Origin: Tubiluchus corallicola
Taxonomy: Eukaryota; Priapulida; Priapulimorpha; Priapulimorphida; Tubiluchidae
Reading direction: 5' to 3'
Assembly: GCA_030141605.1 (NCBI GenBank)
Contig: JAQGDQ010000599.1
Location: forward strand, 1 to 47,500
DNA length: 47,500 nt
In this document: piece by piece, positions 9,345 through 19,905 of the stretch
Layout: the number at the start of each line of letters is the position of its first letter
Numbering within the stretch: the stretch's first letter is position 1
The notes under the pieces: model-generated
The model's input: the letters and a program-made list of their open reading frames with translations, nothing else
What the model was told of the DNA's origin: nothing
Databases searched by the model: none
Translations under genes and position numbers: made by a program

Positions 9345-9750
9345 CTGCAAATAGCAAAAATTTCAATTTCTTAAGAAGGTGAGTGCATTGAGGTTTTAAA
9401 ATATCTTGGAATAGACAAACAGTATTGATACTGATGATAATCAGATGAGTAATAACTCTTTCATGTAAGACATTCTTGAAAAAATAGTATGTTACGTTTC
9501 AATATTTTATAACGTAGGTGGTTTTGAGCTATAATTTAAGATAGTTTCCAGTTTTCCTTTAAGACTGCAATTGCGTAAAAATATTTACTCGGAACAGTTG
9601 TTACAGTGAACAATACTCATAAAGGAAAATGCCAACGTATAAATTTACTAAAATGATTAGCTTGTAAAATGATTAACTGCACAGTAGCAGTAACAAACCA
9701 AATCCAAAGTTATTCATTATTCTTCTCTATCAATATCTTCATCTGTCGAG

Positions 9751-9809
9751 GCGAGAGCGATCTCCTGTTAGTGCTTGGTTATGAATTTAATCAAGACTGG
9801 ATCTGGAGG
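9751..9809 (+). CDS. possible short internal exon, unknown protein
   Basis: A pyrimidine-rich run with TCTTCTCTATC and CTTCATCTGTCGAG ends at 9750. It is followed by 59 open bases and a near-perfect donor, AGG|GTAAGT, at 9810. Entered in phase 1 it reads ESDLLLVLGYEFNQDWIWR and leaves in phase 0. The other two frames are closed. It lies on the opposite strand to the 9161-9344 exon, inside the probable first intron of that gene, so it would belong to an overlapping plus-strand gene. It may be a chance open stretch with a good donor. Confidence 0.3.
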
Positions 9810-10486
9810 GTAAGTGGAAAGATGACTGCTGAGAAACTCCTTTTGGGCAGTTTCATCTGTTCATATGCCCTGGCAATTTACATCATTCGGCAACAGAATA
9901 ACCATGTGTGAATGTGGCTAAAGCACCCCTGCCGGTTCATGTTTCAAGTTTAGAGAATATTCTCTATAGATTTAGCAAGAGGAAAGCAAAACCTTGTAAG
10001 TACTTGAAATGCCACGGCAAAAGTAAATGCTAATAACATGACGTTGTAGAGATAAACAGTGTATTATCCAACACTTCAGAGCGTTACTTATTCCACCATC
10101 TGGGACGAATCTGTTATGATACAGCAACAGCTAAAAGTGTATAGCCATCTAGTCTAGTAAATCATTCACTTGTAAGTCAATTATTGTATTCAAATGATTG
10201 TTTTTGATATTTTTTTGATATTCCCATGATTTATAAGATGGTTATTGCTTGTTGTTGGGTTATTACAGCTTCTTTCCTGAAGATGGAGTAAATAATAGTG
10301 TGAAACGCTGCATAACATATGTTGTTCATTCCTACATACTGCCCAGTGTTTACTTTTGCTATGCATTACTAGTACTCGTGGGGATTAACGGTTACTCTTT
10401 ATAATGAACAAAGCCCTGGTTCCACTATGGGTCTATATTATGGAGGAGTTGGCATTAAATGTTGGATCCTGGCTTGCAGAGTGCAG

Positions 10487-10547
10487 ACTGTGACCAAGTT
10501 TCCTTTACAAGTTCAGTACTTCATCTCAGAGGACTTGTATTCTGGAG
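10487..10547 (+). CDS. possible short internal exon, unknown protein
   Basis: After GGCTTGCAGAGTGCAG the frame reads TVTKFPLQVQYFISEDLYSG, then a donor G|GTATTG at 10548. If the acceptor is the second CAG (10484-10486), the exon enters in phase 0. That fits the phase-0 exit of the candidate exon at 9751-9809. The donor is weak and the branch and pyrimidine region is poor. A competing open frame (MNKALVPLWVYIM onward from 10404) overlaps it in a different phase. Confidence 0.18.
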
Positions 10548-10662
10548 GTATTGGGTGCTTTTTAAGGATTAATTTCAATTAGATTTTTTATTACCAAACC
10601 ATAATTTTCATTCTGTCTTAACACTCTTGGAAGGAGTTTGCAATTCCTCACACAATTTAAAT

Positions 10663-10762
10663 ACCCTAACCCAAACACTAACCCTGACCCTCTTCCTAAT
10701 CCCAAGTCCCTAACCCTACCCCAAACCTAACACCCTAACCCTAACTCCAACCCTAACCCGAT
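10663..10762. repeat. degenerate interstitial telomeric repeat (CCCTAA)n
   Basis: About fifteen imperfect CCCTAA-type units occur in 100 bp (ACCCTAACCC, CTAACCCTGACCC, CCCTAACCCTAACTCC and similar). This is the C-rich strand of the animal telomere repeat TTAGGG. The units carry many substitutions, so this is an old internal tract and not a chromosome end. Confidence 0.75.
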
Positions 10763-11099
10763 TCATGAACTAATTTCTTGTGTAGGGAAAAGTAAACTTT
10801 AGCCACAGTCTTTATCTTGCCCTCCAATCACAAAATATTTCTGCACTGTACAATTTGAACATGAATAACAAGCTTTCATATGATTGAAGAATACAGCATT
10901 TAGAAATACTTATTTCTATTAAAGATGCTAAAATTTAGTAAGTATAAAATTCACAACTTGTTTTAGCAATAAATTATTGTTAATAATAATAAGCATTAAA
11001 AAATATTATCTGTCGAGCATAGTTTATCTGGGGAAATGCTCTACCTCCTTGTGCATCAGCACGGGTGCTAGTATAGGAGGTTTCTAGTACGAGCAAATT

Positions 11100-11245
11100 T
11101 GGTTAAGTGCATTTAATTAGCTGTCTATTTTTCACTTTTAATGTGGTTGAGTTTGATAACTTTTAGTTCCTCGCCACCCTTTCGCCAATCAATATTGTAT
11201 TAATTTTTCCAAATTATTAATCATCATATCACTTTGTTTTATTAA
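11100..11245 (+). mobile_element. dispersed retroposon 3'-end fragment, copy 1
   Basis: The words GATAACTTTTAGTTCCTCGCC, ACCCTTTCGCC and AATCAATA recur, with substitutions, on the minus strand near 28260-28190. The shared block followed by AT-rich sequence suggests the 3' end of a truncated non-LTR element. No coding remnant is visible. Confidence 0.5.
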
Positions 11246-11448
11246 CTAATAGTAATAACATTGATTCTTGTATTGAATGTACTGTAATGAAGCGATAAAT
11301 TATTTACTAATTTGCAAATGGTAACTGTAGTTAATTTAACAATTAACATAATTATCATTATCTACAACAATTCCTCCACGATAATTTATCAGCTGTAACA
11401 AAACAGTTCAAAAAATTAAACTTAAAAAATCTTACTTATTAAATTTTA

Positions 11449-11606
11449 TTTGTATAATTTCATTTTACAATAGTTCACGTCGGCCATATTTGTTAAAATA
11501 CGACGACCAGTGCGCACCGTTTCCGTGAAAACCGATTGCCACGACTGAAACGTCCCGAGTTTGCTCATTTTTGCTGGCAAGATGGCAACCACTGAACTAA
11601 ACTAGA
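11449..11606. promoter_or_regulatory. CpG-bearing possible bidirectional promoter
   Basis: This is an island of CpG in AT-rich DNA (CACGTCGGCC, ACGACGACC, GTGCGCACCGTTTCCG, ACGTCCCGAG). It has YY1-like start-codon motifs facing outwards at its two ends: AATATGGCCGAC on the minus strand (ATG near 11486) and CAAGATGGCAACC on the plus strand (ATG at 11582). A minus-strand frame of 39 codons from 11568 (MSKLGTFQSWQSV onward) crosses the island and ends near 11449. The plus-strand ATG frame stops after seven codons, exactly where the hAT-like element begins. It could supply exon 1 of the 9161-9344 gene. Confidence 0.4.
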
Positions 11607-11962
11607 AGGGGTGTGCATTCTCTGCCAGAAAGCGAATTCGGATCGAATCGAGTTTGTGGCTTTCGTACTCGAATCAAACCGAATTTTGAGATTTCGAATC
11701 CGAATTCAGCTGTCAAAATTTTCGAATCAAGCAGTTTCACAAAGATCATGCGTATTACTTTATTTTATTCTGCAGTAAATAAAAATACTAATAATTTGCT
11801 TAAAAATTGCTTACAGAAATCTCAGCTAAATTGTGCTGATTCAAGTGTTTTAGTTGTAAAGGGATGTATGTAGTTTAAGTGCTGAATTTAAATTTAAATT
11901 TAAATCGAATTCGAACTAAAAAAGTTATACAGGCTGAATATGGACGTGTGATGTCCAGCCCT
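11607..11962. mobile_element. hAT-like MITE, about 356 bp
   Basis: The left end AGGGGTGTGCAT and the right end, read in reverse, AGGGCTGGACAT match at 9 of 12 positions. The interior is rich in CGAAT-type words (CGAATTCGGATCGAATCGAG, then AATCGAATTCGAAC near the right side), as in many invertebrate hAT MITEs. The 8-bp flanks agree at only 3 of 8 positions, so the target duplication is decayed or the ends are slightly misplaced. No transposase frame is present. Confidence 0.42.
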
Positions 11963-12794
11963 AGTGAATAATAAATAGGTAGAATAAATGTATAAGAAAT
12001 ACACAGTACATGGGTGCCTTTTACTCCTTACGTTTGTGTTTACATTTGCATAAATTTGCAACCTTTGTTTAAATCACAATAACTGTAGTAGTAATCATCA
12101 CTGAAAACTAATTATTTATGCTCTATATTAATAAAAGCTGTCATATATATACATTATTATATATGATGTGTTTCATATAAGTGCAGTAGATGAAATTGGC
12201 TTAATTACTAGCACTTTGAACATAAAAGTTGTTCACTACATGACCCTGATGACAGTGTGGGATAAGAGAATAAAAAAGTGAAAACGATTTACAACGCCAA
12301 ATAGTAAACAAAAATCAGAAATTAATTGACTGCTGTAAAAAGAGTAAAAAATAAATGCGAATATATGTTAATGTGCATATCCAATAATTAAACAAAGAAT
12401 AGGTACGCTTGTATGTTACTTGGTATATACCAACTAAGTTTAGGCTCATGGAAGAGCGTAGAAATCCAAATTAAACCACAAGCAGAGATAGTTTAGTTCT
12501 GGCATTGTGATATTACAAAAATGGAGCTGTGATGAGGCTCTGTACATTCATGTAATCTGCACGGTGGGTTCGTAACTGTTACCATAAGGTAAAATCTGAA
12601 AATATGCGGCCTCGGATACTTCTAGCTCTGGATGCATTGTGTCCATCACTCAGAAATCTTCTTATATGCAGTTCCTTTTTATACAGCCCAATGATTTGTA
12701 TTAGCAGTCTAAATAATTATGTAGTATTGTTAGTTTATGTAACTCGAGCATTCTTTCCTTTTTTCATTGTGTAAACTGAGTGAAACATAGAATC

Positions 12795-13020
12795 TACCAA
12801 ACGTGAAATACTCTGCAATGTATGAGGTTAAATCGAAAAAGACTGATAAGACGATGATGCTGTTGATAATGATGACCATGGTGGTACGGAATAAGTATGC
12901 TGAATATAATGTTGATGAAAATAACAATAATAATGACGATGATATTGATAACAATGATGAAAATGGTGGTGATGATCGAAATGCGAGTAACTGCCATAAT
13001 CGTCACCATTTATTTATTAT
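12795..13020. repeat. low-complexity (GAT/AAT)n tract
   Basis: The stretch is rich in GATGAT, AATAAT and GATAACAATGATG words, giving open frames on both strands that encode runs of D/N or I/V. These frames are repeat artefacts. Similar ATC-type tracts recur at 13155, 13520, 36080, 42130 and 42480. Confidence 0.7.
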
Positions 13021-14320
13021 GCAATTATTATGATGAGAGGACATTTGAATAGGCTGTCCACTAGTCAGCTTCATTGTTCTTATTTCCAGCAACTTTATCC
13101 TCTAACATCCATCGTTTTTCTCCCCCAATCTCCTCCACCTCGTCTTCAGTCTGGATTGTCATCATCATCATCATTCTTGAGGTAGGATGCCATTAGGACA
13201 CTTATTTCCTCTGGTATGACAAATTGGGGATACTCATTGCCATAAAATCAGTAATGGATTGCCAATGATAGCAGGGGGTGGTGATGCTGCTTTATTTTTA
13301 TGCAGTAGTTTGGCTCCGTGCAAACCAAAATTCAGCAGTCAGTAACACGACATACTTAGTGTAGATGCTTGTGGCAGGACCAAAGTTTATAATTATCACA
13401 TTATGTCTCTGTCTAAGATGTTGTTGTCAACTATGTCATTGATTATGTCATTATTTAAGATGAGACAATGAACTGTAGGACTTAGCCACTTGTGAATTCA
13501 TTTGCATCATGCTTTCTCAGTGACGGTGATGATGAATGATCGAATGAATGGTGGTGCTGATGACTATGATGATCCGTGATCTGGAGATAGTATTGGAAGA
13601 AAAAGGAGAGTAAAAAGTTTGACAGAATGGTATAGAATGAAGACGACGAAAATAAGGATGATCATGCATATGCGGAATTCTATAATTGTCTATCATCATG
13701 TAACAGCCGTTTGTCAGAAGCTGCACATGTTTACATCAGTATCTCGATAAGCTACTTCGAATATGTTTGTCGGTTATGCACTTTGCAAAGTATTTCACTG
13801 TAATGAACCAAACACAACAGTACAATACTACAACGAAAAAATCAGACTCTTCATGATAAAAATAGCTTTAGTTAGAAATTTTGAAACGCGGGGCCAGGCA
13901 AAAGAGCCTGAAATGCAGCATTGTAGTGATTGCACTCAAATTGTGACTTACGTTTTTGCATAACTGCTTGATTTTTCAATCAATAAGTATAATCAGTTTT
14001 AAGCGTAAAAAATCACCCGCGTTTTTTATTGGCGGCACTTTTTTAGAAATACTAAATAAATCAGTCGTGGTATATTATCTACATAGAAAGTGCAACTTAT
14101 TCATTTTTAATTAGACACATGTCATGTAATTTTATTGCTGCAGGTCTATTTTATTGTTTCTGTTAACGTTAACAATCGCTCGATTTAGAATTGTTCAATT
14201 CCACGGTTTTCACAACACAAAATTCGATTTTTCCTTACAACGCTGTGCAACAGAAGCATGTAGCTTGAAACGCAAATACATTAAAAAGAGAAGATTTTTG
14301 CTGATGGCAAGTTCGGAAAC
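13021..14320. other. no gene recognised
   Basis: Short ATC-type tracts occur (13155-13180, 13525-13580). The open stretches at 13763-13963 and 14154-14339 have no splice or start context and are not called. Confidence 0.35.
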
Positions 14321-14324
14321 TGTG

Positions 14325-14388
14325 GACGCAGGATTCTAACCGGGTAGAGGCGCATGCCTGTCAAACCACGAACCTGAATTATTTTACT
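14325..14388 (-). mobile_element. weak tRNA-like retroposon trace
   Basis: On the minus strand TTCGTGGTTTGACAGGC, CCTCTACCC and GGTTAGAATCC follow at tRNA-like spacing. GGTTAGAATCC differs from the Pol III box B consensus at one base. The acceptor stem cannot be folded, so at best this is a decayed SINE head. Confidence 0.2.
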
Positions 14389-14399
14389 ACACTAGTATT

Positions 14400-14535
14400 G
14401 TAATGGTCGCATTCTAGGCTATGCTACGGCGAAGAACTGAAGCGCAACGCGCTTGTATTATTCCGGCTCAGGCTTATTGACCGGTTTTGACGAATAAACG
14501 TTGTACGGAGGGAGTGGGGGAGAGCTCAGAAAAAC
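14400..14535 (+). promoter_or_regulatory. probable promoter and 5' UTR of the 14536 exon
   Basis: CpG is frequent (CTACGGCG, GCGCAACGCGC, TTCCGGC, GACCGG, GACGAATAAACG, GTACGG) compared with the surrounding intron. An ETS-like GCCGGAAT on the minus strand (TTCCGGC at about 14461) is present. The segment leads straight into a purine-rich leader, GGAGGGAGTGGGGGAGAGC, and the ATG. No TATA box was seen. Confidence 0.4.
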
Positions 14536-14592
14536 ATGGCTGACAAGTCTTCAGATAAGCATGGACATAAACAGCACAAGTCTCAGCCTTTG
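14536..14592 (+). CDS. candidate first coding exon A (phase 0)
   Basis: ATG in fair context (AAAACATGG) opens 19 codons, MADKSSDKHGHKQHKSQPL, ending exactly at a consensus donor TTG|GTAAGTG (14593). It is hydrophilic and lysine/histidine-rich, as expected of a disordered N-terminal tail. It sits just downstream of a CpG-bearing stretch, which raises its likelihood. The next exon was not found within several kilobases. If it belongs with the other plus-strand phase-0 first exons, they would all splice to the same downstream exon. The product is unknown. A 96-codon open frame on the opposite strand here (14764-14474) is taken as a shadow. Confidence 0.5.
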
Positions 14593-17367
14593 GTAAGTGT
14601 ATAAGTGAATTTCTACTGTAGTTTACTGTATCATTATGCAGATATAACCAACTTCGGTGGCAGGTGTGTTTACGAATAAACAGCCACAAACTAATCAATT
14701 GCACCAAAATAAACTGTAGTCCTATTCTGTACCTGCTAACTGTGTAACTCTGCAATCGGTTCATCCTTAATTTAGTCTTTCTTTTGCTTTATAAGAAATT
14801 AAATACGTCGACAGCAAGTTTATTAGGTCAAAGTTTCAGTCTAGTTGATTATGCACCTCTCCATAAGTAGGCAAAGCTCGATTTTAAGCCGAATACTTTT
14901 TTGCTGAAATTTATTCGGCCAGGTCGACCTACATACTTCGAGTACCTGGCTGCGAGAGGTCAATCAAAAATTCAATAGAAACAATGATACCATGTACTGA
15001 TTTAATCATGTTTAAAATAGCTGCTTGTAGTTGTGTATTAACTAATCCGTCTGCCAACACAACTAGGTTGCTATGCATAACGCATGTGCATATTGCCTAA
15101 TGGTAGGAGTGGCTAATTGGTGTTGGTTTATAAATTACAATCCATAGTTGGGCAGTTTGAGTCTATATGTACCGATTTTATGCCATTTGCTTTTTGATTA
15201 CAGATTTTATTGTATTCGTTGGCACAATTTGCTTTTCTTAAAACCATAATAGTCAATGAATGATTTGAGTTCAGTACGCCTACATACGGTTATGTAAAGC
15301 CTTGCAAATGGATTTATTTTATGCTTGTAGCCCATGAAATATTGAGTCTGCTGCGGGTTTCAGTGACTTTACATCAAATAATTATTTGCTGTGTTACTGC
15401 AAAATGTTATCTCGTGTATCTTAATGATATAGAGACGTACACTAATGCATGTAGGCAGTGTCAAGAACGCTGACCCAACAGTCCCCCCCATTTAAGTAAG
15501 AATTAGATCTAAGACCATTGATGCTATTCTTGGCACATCTATGCATTTTTAAAGGTTCTGATAGGTATATTGTTAAATATCTTTCTTCATTTTTAACACA
15601 CTAAAACTGTATTTGCATGTACTTAGATTACGCAATAACGAATAAACGCAATAGGGGTGTGCGTCACATGGTTGCGTTATTACAAAATTCATTTTGGCTA
15701 GCCGCTGGCTTTGATTCTTTTTATCCCCTTTTGTAAGAAAATAATGAAGCTAATACCTTACTTTTGTGGTTGCTCTTTTCAAGGGCTGCTCTAATGTGAT
15801 AGTTATTGTGCGCAGGTGTTCCTAGGTGCTTGTAATTACCTAAAGATAAAGTTCTAACATTTGAATTATGTCTTACGTCGCATTTGGGCAGAAAAGAAAC
15901 TAAATACAGCTACACTTGTAGTCGGATTTTAAGCCAATAAGCTGAGAAAATTTAGGAATTTTTGCAGTTCGTGACACGAAACTATACCACATAAGGAGGC
16001 TTAGCTCAGGAAATCGAAATACACTTACAATTTTATACACCATGTATTTAACAAGGTAAAGTTTTCTCGATGTGTTTTAGCTCTAGTGCAATTTTTAGGA
16101 GTTGGTCGAGTCGTTTTTGAACAAAACTGCAGAACAGAGTGTTTATTACGATCTTCTAAATTCTAGTAGGTTTTTGTGACATAACGCAGCCCATCTGCGC
16201 GGCAGTCCAAGGTCATTTATCAAGTGCATTGTAGGATAAGAAAATTTTACAATGTCTGCGTAAGTATTGTTCAGACTTTTGCATCTGACAGGCTTGACAG
16301 CTTTCATACTAAGTAACATTGGGAACTGGCCGTGTCCATTAAAGTGCTCTTTAGCGATGAAGTGAAAAGTTTTCATGTTGGTTTTAACAGCTGATAGCCC
16401 TGCGGATGGCTTCCTGATCAATTTTCTGCTCGTCCTGCTAGTCGCAAGACAATGATCATTGGCTTCCTTCGTTCTCCTAAACTATTTTCCCTGACACTTT
16501 TATGACAGCTAAAATTACGTCTGTGTGTTCTTTAACAGTGGTAAATTGGCAATGCTTTCAATTCATTTATAATTTTTATGCAGTTTATGAGGGTATATTG
16601 GCATCGTTATTATACAGCCATGCTGAGTATATGCGCCGTATAACTAGGTTTTTCGTTTAGAATTGATACTATCGTAAAATGAGTACGCGTTTGCAAAAAC
16701 CCATAGAAAACGAGACAGTCACGTTAATTGAATTTTGCCAAGGGTAACGCCCAGTAATGCAGAGGTAGACTAAACAAGCTCATGTTAACCCTTAAACTCT
16801 GGAACCTTTATTTCTTGCTGTAGAGCGCGGATCAATGTACGTGTATCAATTGCAGAAACTTATGCAGGACGTGTAATACTAATTGCTTAATGCTCACGGT
16901 CTTTTAGGAGCTGCTATAACAGTTAGCACATTGTAAATTACTATTGCAGATATAACCACCTTTCCGATATTCGGGCGCCCCGGTGTTTTTTGAAATACCT
17001 TTTCAATGGCAGTTTTGCAGTTTTGAACTAGGAGTCTGAATCCTGCAAACACCCATTTATCATAATAATGACTTTTTCCACAAAAGCGGTGGTGTTGATT
17101 ATCGGTGCTCATTCACGCAGCGCAAAATGAAATGACTCATTCTAAAAAAACTAACATTATTTACGTGTAACCTCGCCAGGCATGTCCGTGAAAAAAGATT
17201 AAATTAAATGATGGAGAATTAGTCAAAGATTAAGGCCTAATAGTGGGTTCCAAACATGTTGGACCCAAATAAAAGTCCAATAGCTATTGGGAAATCGATT
17301 AGCTACGGATTTCTTAAGTTCTCTACTTCTCCGAATGGTTGCTGCACACAATAATTCATTGATGCCC
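14593..17367. other. long intron-like stretch, no exon recognised
   Basis: This is AT-rich sequence with no convincing acceptor-exon-donor set on the plus strand. Two minus-strand open frames (16421-16146, 91 codons, beginning MIRKPSAGLSAV; 17112-16894, 72 codons, containing HHRFCGKSHYY) have no known similarity and no splice context. They are more likely noise or old mobile-element debris. Confidence 0.4.
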
Positions 17368-17796
17368 AACTACTGCTTATGCTGTAACCCAATGTAAATG
17401 ATGTAGGCCTATAGCATTTACTTCAGGTAACTACTGCTTATCCTGTAACCCAATGTAAATGACGTAGGCGTATAGCATTTACTTCAGGTAACTACTGCTT
17501 ATCCTGTAACCCAATGTAAATGCTGTAGGCGTATAGCATTTACTTCAGGTAACTACTGCTTATCCTGTAACCCAATGTAAATGATGTAGGCGTATAGCAT
17601 TTACTTCAGGTAACTACTGCTTATCCTGTAACCCAATGTAAATGATGTAGGCGTATAGCATTTACTTCAGGTAACTACTGCTTATCCTGTAACGCAATGT
17701 AAATGATGTAGGCGTATAGCATTTACTTCAGGTAACTACTGCTTATCCTGTAACGCAATGTAAATGATGTAGGCCTATAGCATTTACTTCAGGTAA
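17368..17796. repeat. 61-bp minisatellite, 7 copies, each with a hairpin
   Basis: Seven near-identical 61-bp units begin with AACTACTGCTTATCCTG. Within each, GTAAATGATGTA and TATAGCATTTAC face each other around GGCG; in the copy at about 17517-17545 the first arm is GTAAATGCTGTA, pairing at 11 of 12 positions. Copies differ by only a few bases, so the array is young or homogenised. Confidence 0.93.
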
Positions 17797-17896
17797 ATAA
17801 AGTACATGATTATTGTAATCTGAACGTACTTGTTATTGTAAAGCAGCGCGCTAGTTATTGGGGAATAGAACTTTTTGTGTACTTTTGGACTTTTGA

Positions 17897-17977
17897 GGAT
17901 AAGCAGTCTAGTGGTCACGACGTTGGGCTTGTAGTCCAAAAGCACCTGGTTCAAATCCGTGCTCAGTGGATTTTTTT
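17897..17977 (+). mobile_element. tRNA-derived SINE head or tRNA-Thr-like pseudogene
   Basis: Box A-like AAGCAGTCTAGTGG (17901-17914) and box B GGTTCAAATCC (17948-17958) are at normal spacing. The middle, TTGGGCTTGTAGTCCAA, folds as an anticodon arm with a 5-bp stem and loop CTTGTAG, giving anticodon TGT (Thr). The T and acceptor stems do not pair well, so it is not a functional tRNA. A T7 run at 17971-17977 could terminate Pol III. Its position 100 bp after the 61-bp array is probably fortuitous. Confidence 0.6.
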
Positions 17978-19766
17978 CCACATTTACCTTTCCTTTCTGC
18001 GAAGTTTGATTTCAAAATTCGACAATTTTGGGTTCATACTATCACTAAACTTAAAAGTAAGATTAGAACTGCATGACAGTTAGTTTGTTATATATAAAAA
18101 CGTTTAGCTATTTCGTTGTACTGATATTGCTGGTCATGCGTGGTATTCATGGTGTGCAAAAAGTAATAAATTTATTCTGGTTAGTGTTATAGAGGAGTTT
18201 ATATTCACAATTTGTCATCAATCTGAACAGCAGCTGCAGTTCGGTGCAAATGACAGAATTATTGCAGTCGTAATTACTTTACACAGTGTAGCACCCGTGT
18301 TGTAAATGCATTCATGAGCTTTTTAATCTATGTCACGCTTCTGCTGTAATTATATTCGTAGTCATAGATATAATTATAACTTGCTGTGTACCGTTTTGTA
18401 TCTGGCGCCTAGCTGTATATAAACTGTATGTAAATCAGGCATTTTCTCACTTTTGAAAATTTTAATGTAGTTGCTTGATTTTTGGTTAAAAGATTTCACT
18501 ACTAGGCTGAAATTGTGACCTCCTAAGCTGATGTCACTGAATTTGAACCCTTTATTGTCACCATAAATGCTTCCAGTTTGCCTGGTCTTCATCCATTCAT
18601 TGAGTCAGTCAGTCAGTCACCCAGTTATTCCATAGGTTGCTTAGTAGTGAGTCAGGCAATCAGCTGTTCTGCCTTATTGGTGATTCTTTTGGCTAAGCAA
18701 TCTGGTACACAGTTAAATTGCTAGATCACCTGCCAATCAGCCAAATGATCCAGGCCAACAACTTTCGCTTATTTAACGCGTAGACGGTGATTTGCTAAAG
18801 CGACAAATGCAGGCAGAGGGCCGTTACGAATAAAACGATTCCGCCAGGATTTTGCTTAATATCAATGATTGATGATTTCCGATATTACTGTGAACTTTAC
18901 GAGTTTTGTCGTTCCGCTACTGGCGTTTAAGTCAAAATTTGCCACGCGCATTTAAACCGGCGCTGCAATTTACTTAGATTGCCCCTAGAAGGTCACAGCC
19001 ACACACGTGCTGAAATTACTTGAACGCGAGTTGCCATGTATTGCAGAGCTTTTACTGATTGTACAACTCTTGAAACGAAAAGATACTTTTTTAGCTCTGG
19101 AGCCACTGTATTAGTTGCTAAACGCCACATTAGAGCTGAAACGATAGTTCCACCGACGCAGTGTACCTGAATTACATTTTGCGTTAGTTTGGTCATTAGG
19201 CTGAAATAACGGTTTATTCTGCTATACGTCTTTAATGTATCTCTTATCTCTGATTAATAAACAAACTTGATTTCAAGAAACTAATTTCTACAATAAAATT
19301 TCTAGTTTTTATTTGAGCACGTATTTGAGAAATGAAATTAATTCAACTCTGTTTTAGATCTTAAAATGAACACTCAAAAATTCTGCTTTTTAGTTTTGCG
19401 GATACTATTTTATTCATTTTATATTTGTTTGCTTGTATTTATTTACTTGATTTGTTTGTATTTCATTTCTTTATCGTTTATTAAAGCGCATGTGTTTCTC
19501 TGTTATAATTCTACACTACTGTACAGTAATACTGAATCTAGTTAGATGCGGACTGTTCATTATATTTGCTGCTGAAAATCGTTTTTCCCTATTGCTAATT
19601 GCACGTCTGTTGATGTTCATTCTAATTATATTAGTCAGCCTGATTTGGGCATGAATAAGAACAGCAGCTGCTAGCTCAGCGGTGGCTTCTTAGAGGAGAC
19701 TAAACGCCGGTCACAGTGGCTTCACAACACCATGCGGCCAAGAACTCATAAGCCATAATTTAGATG
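17978..19766. other. intron-like stretch, no gene recognised
   Basis: A short (GTCA)n run lies at 18601-18617. A CpG-bearing patch at about 18775-18970 (ACGCGTAGACGG, CCGTTACG, CGCGCATTTAAACCGGCG) could be regulatory but has no start-and-donor exon beside it. Minus-strand open stretches at 18374-18592 and 18993-19196 are not supported. Confidence 0.35.
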
Positions 19767-19905
19767 ATTCACCCCACCACAGACTGATAATCGTTAAATG
19801 TTATTAATGAATCTATGATATTGTGTGACTGGTATTCACCACCATAGACTGATAATCGTTAAATGTAATTAATGAATCTATGATACTGTGTGATTGATGT
19901 GATTT
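19767..19905. repeat. 65-bp tandem duplication
   Basis: AGACTGATAATCGTTAAATG plus the following AATTAATGAATCTATGATA recur at an offset of 65 (19781 and 19846), with a few substitutions. Confidence 0.85.

Noticed and set aside
14474-14764. 96-codon minus-strand frame
   Set aside because: It lies antisense to the better supported exon at 14536-14592 and its own promoter.
19675-19710. Short match to an 18S rRNA helix (CTTCTTAGAGG and neighbours)
   Set aside because: Only about 13-15 bases agree and the flanks do not follow 18S rRNA.
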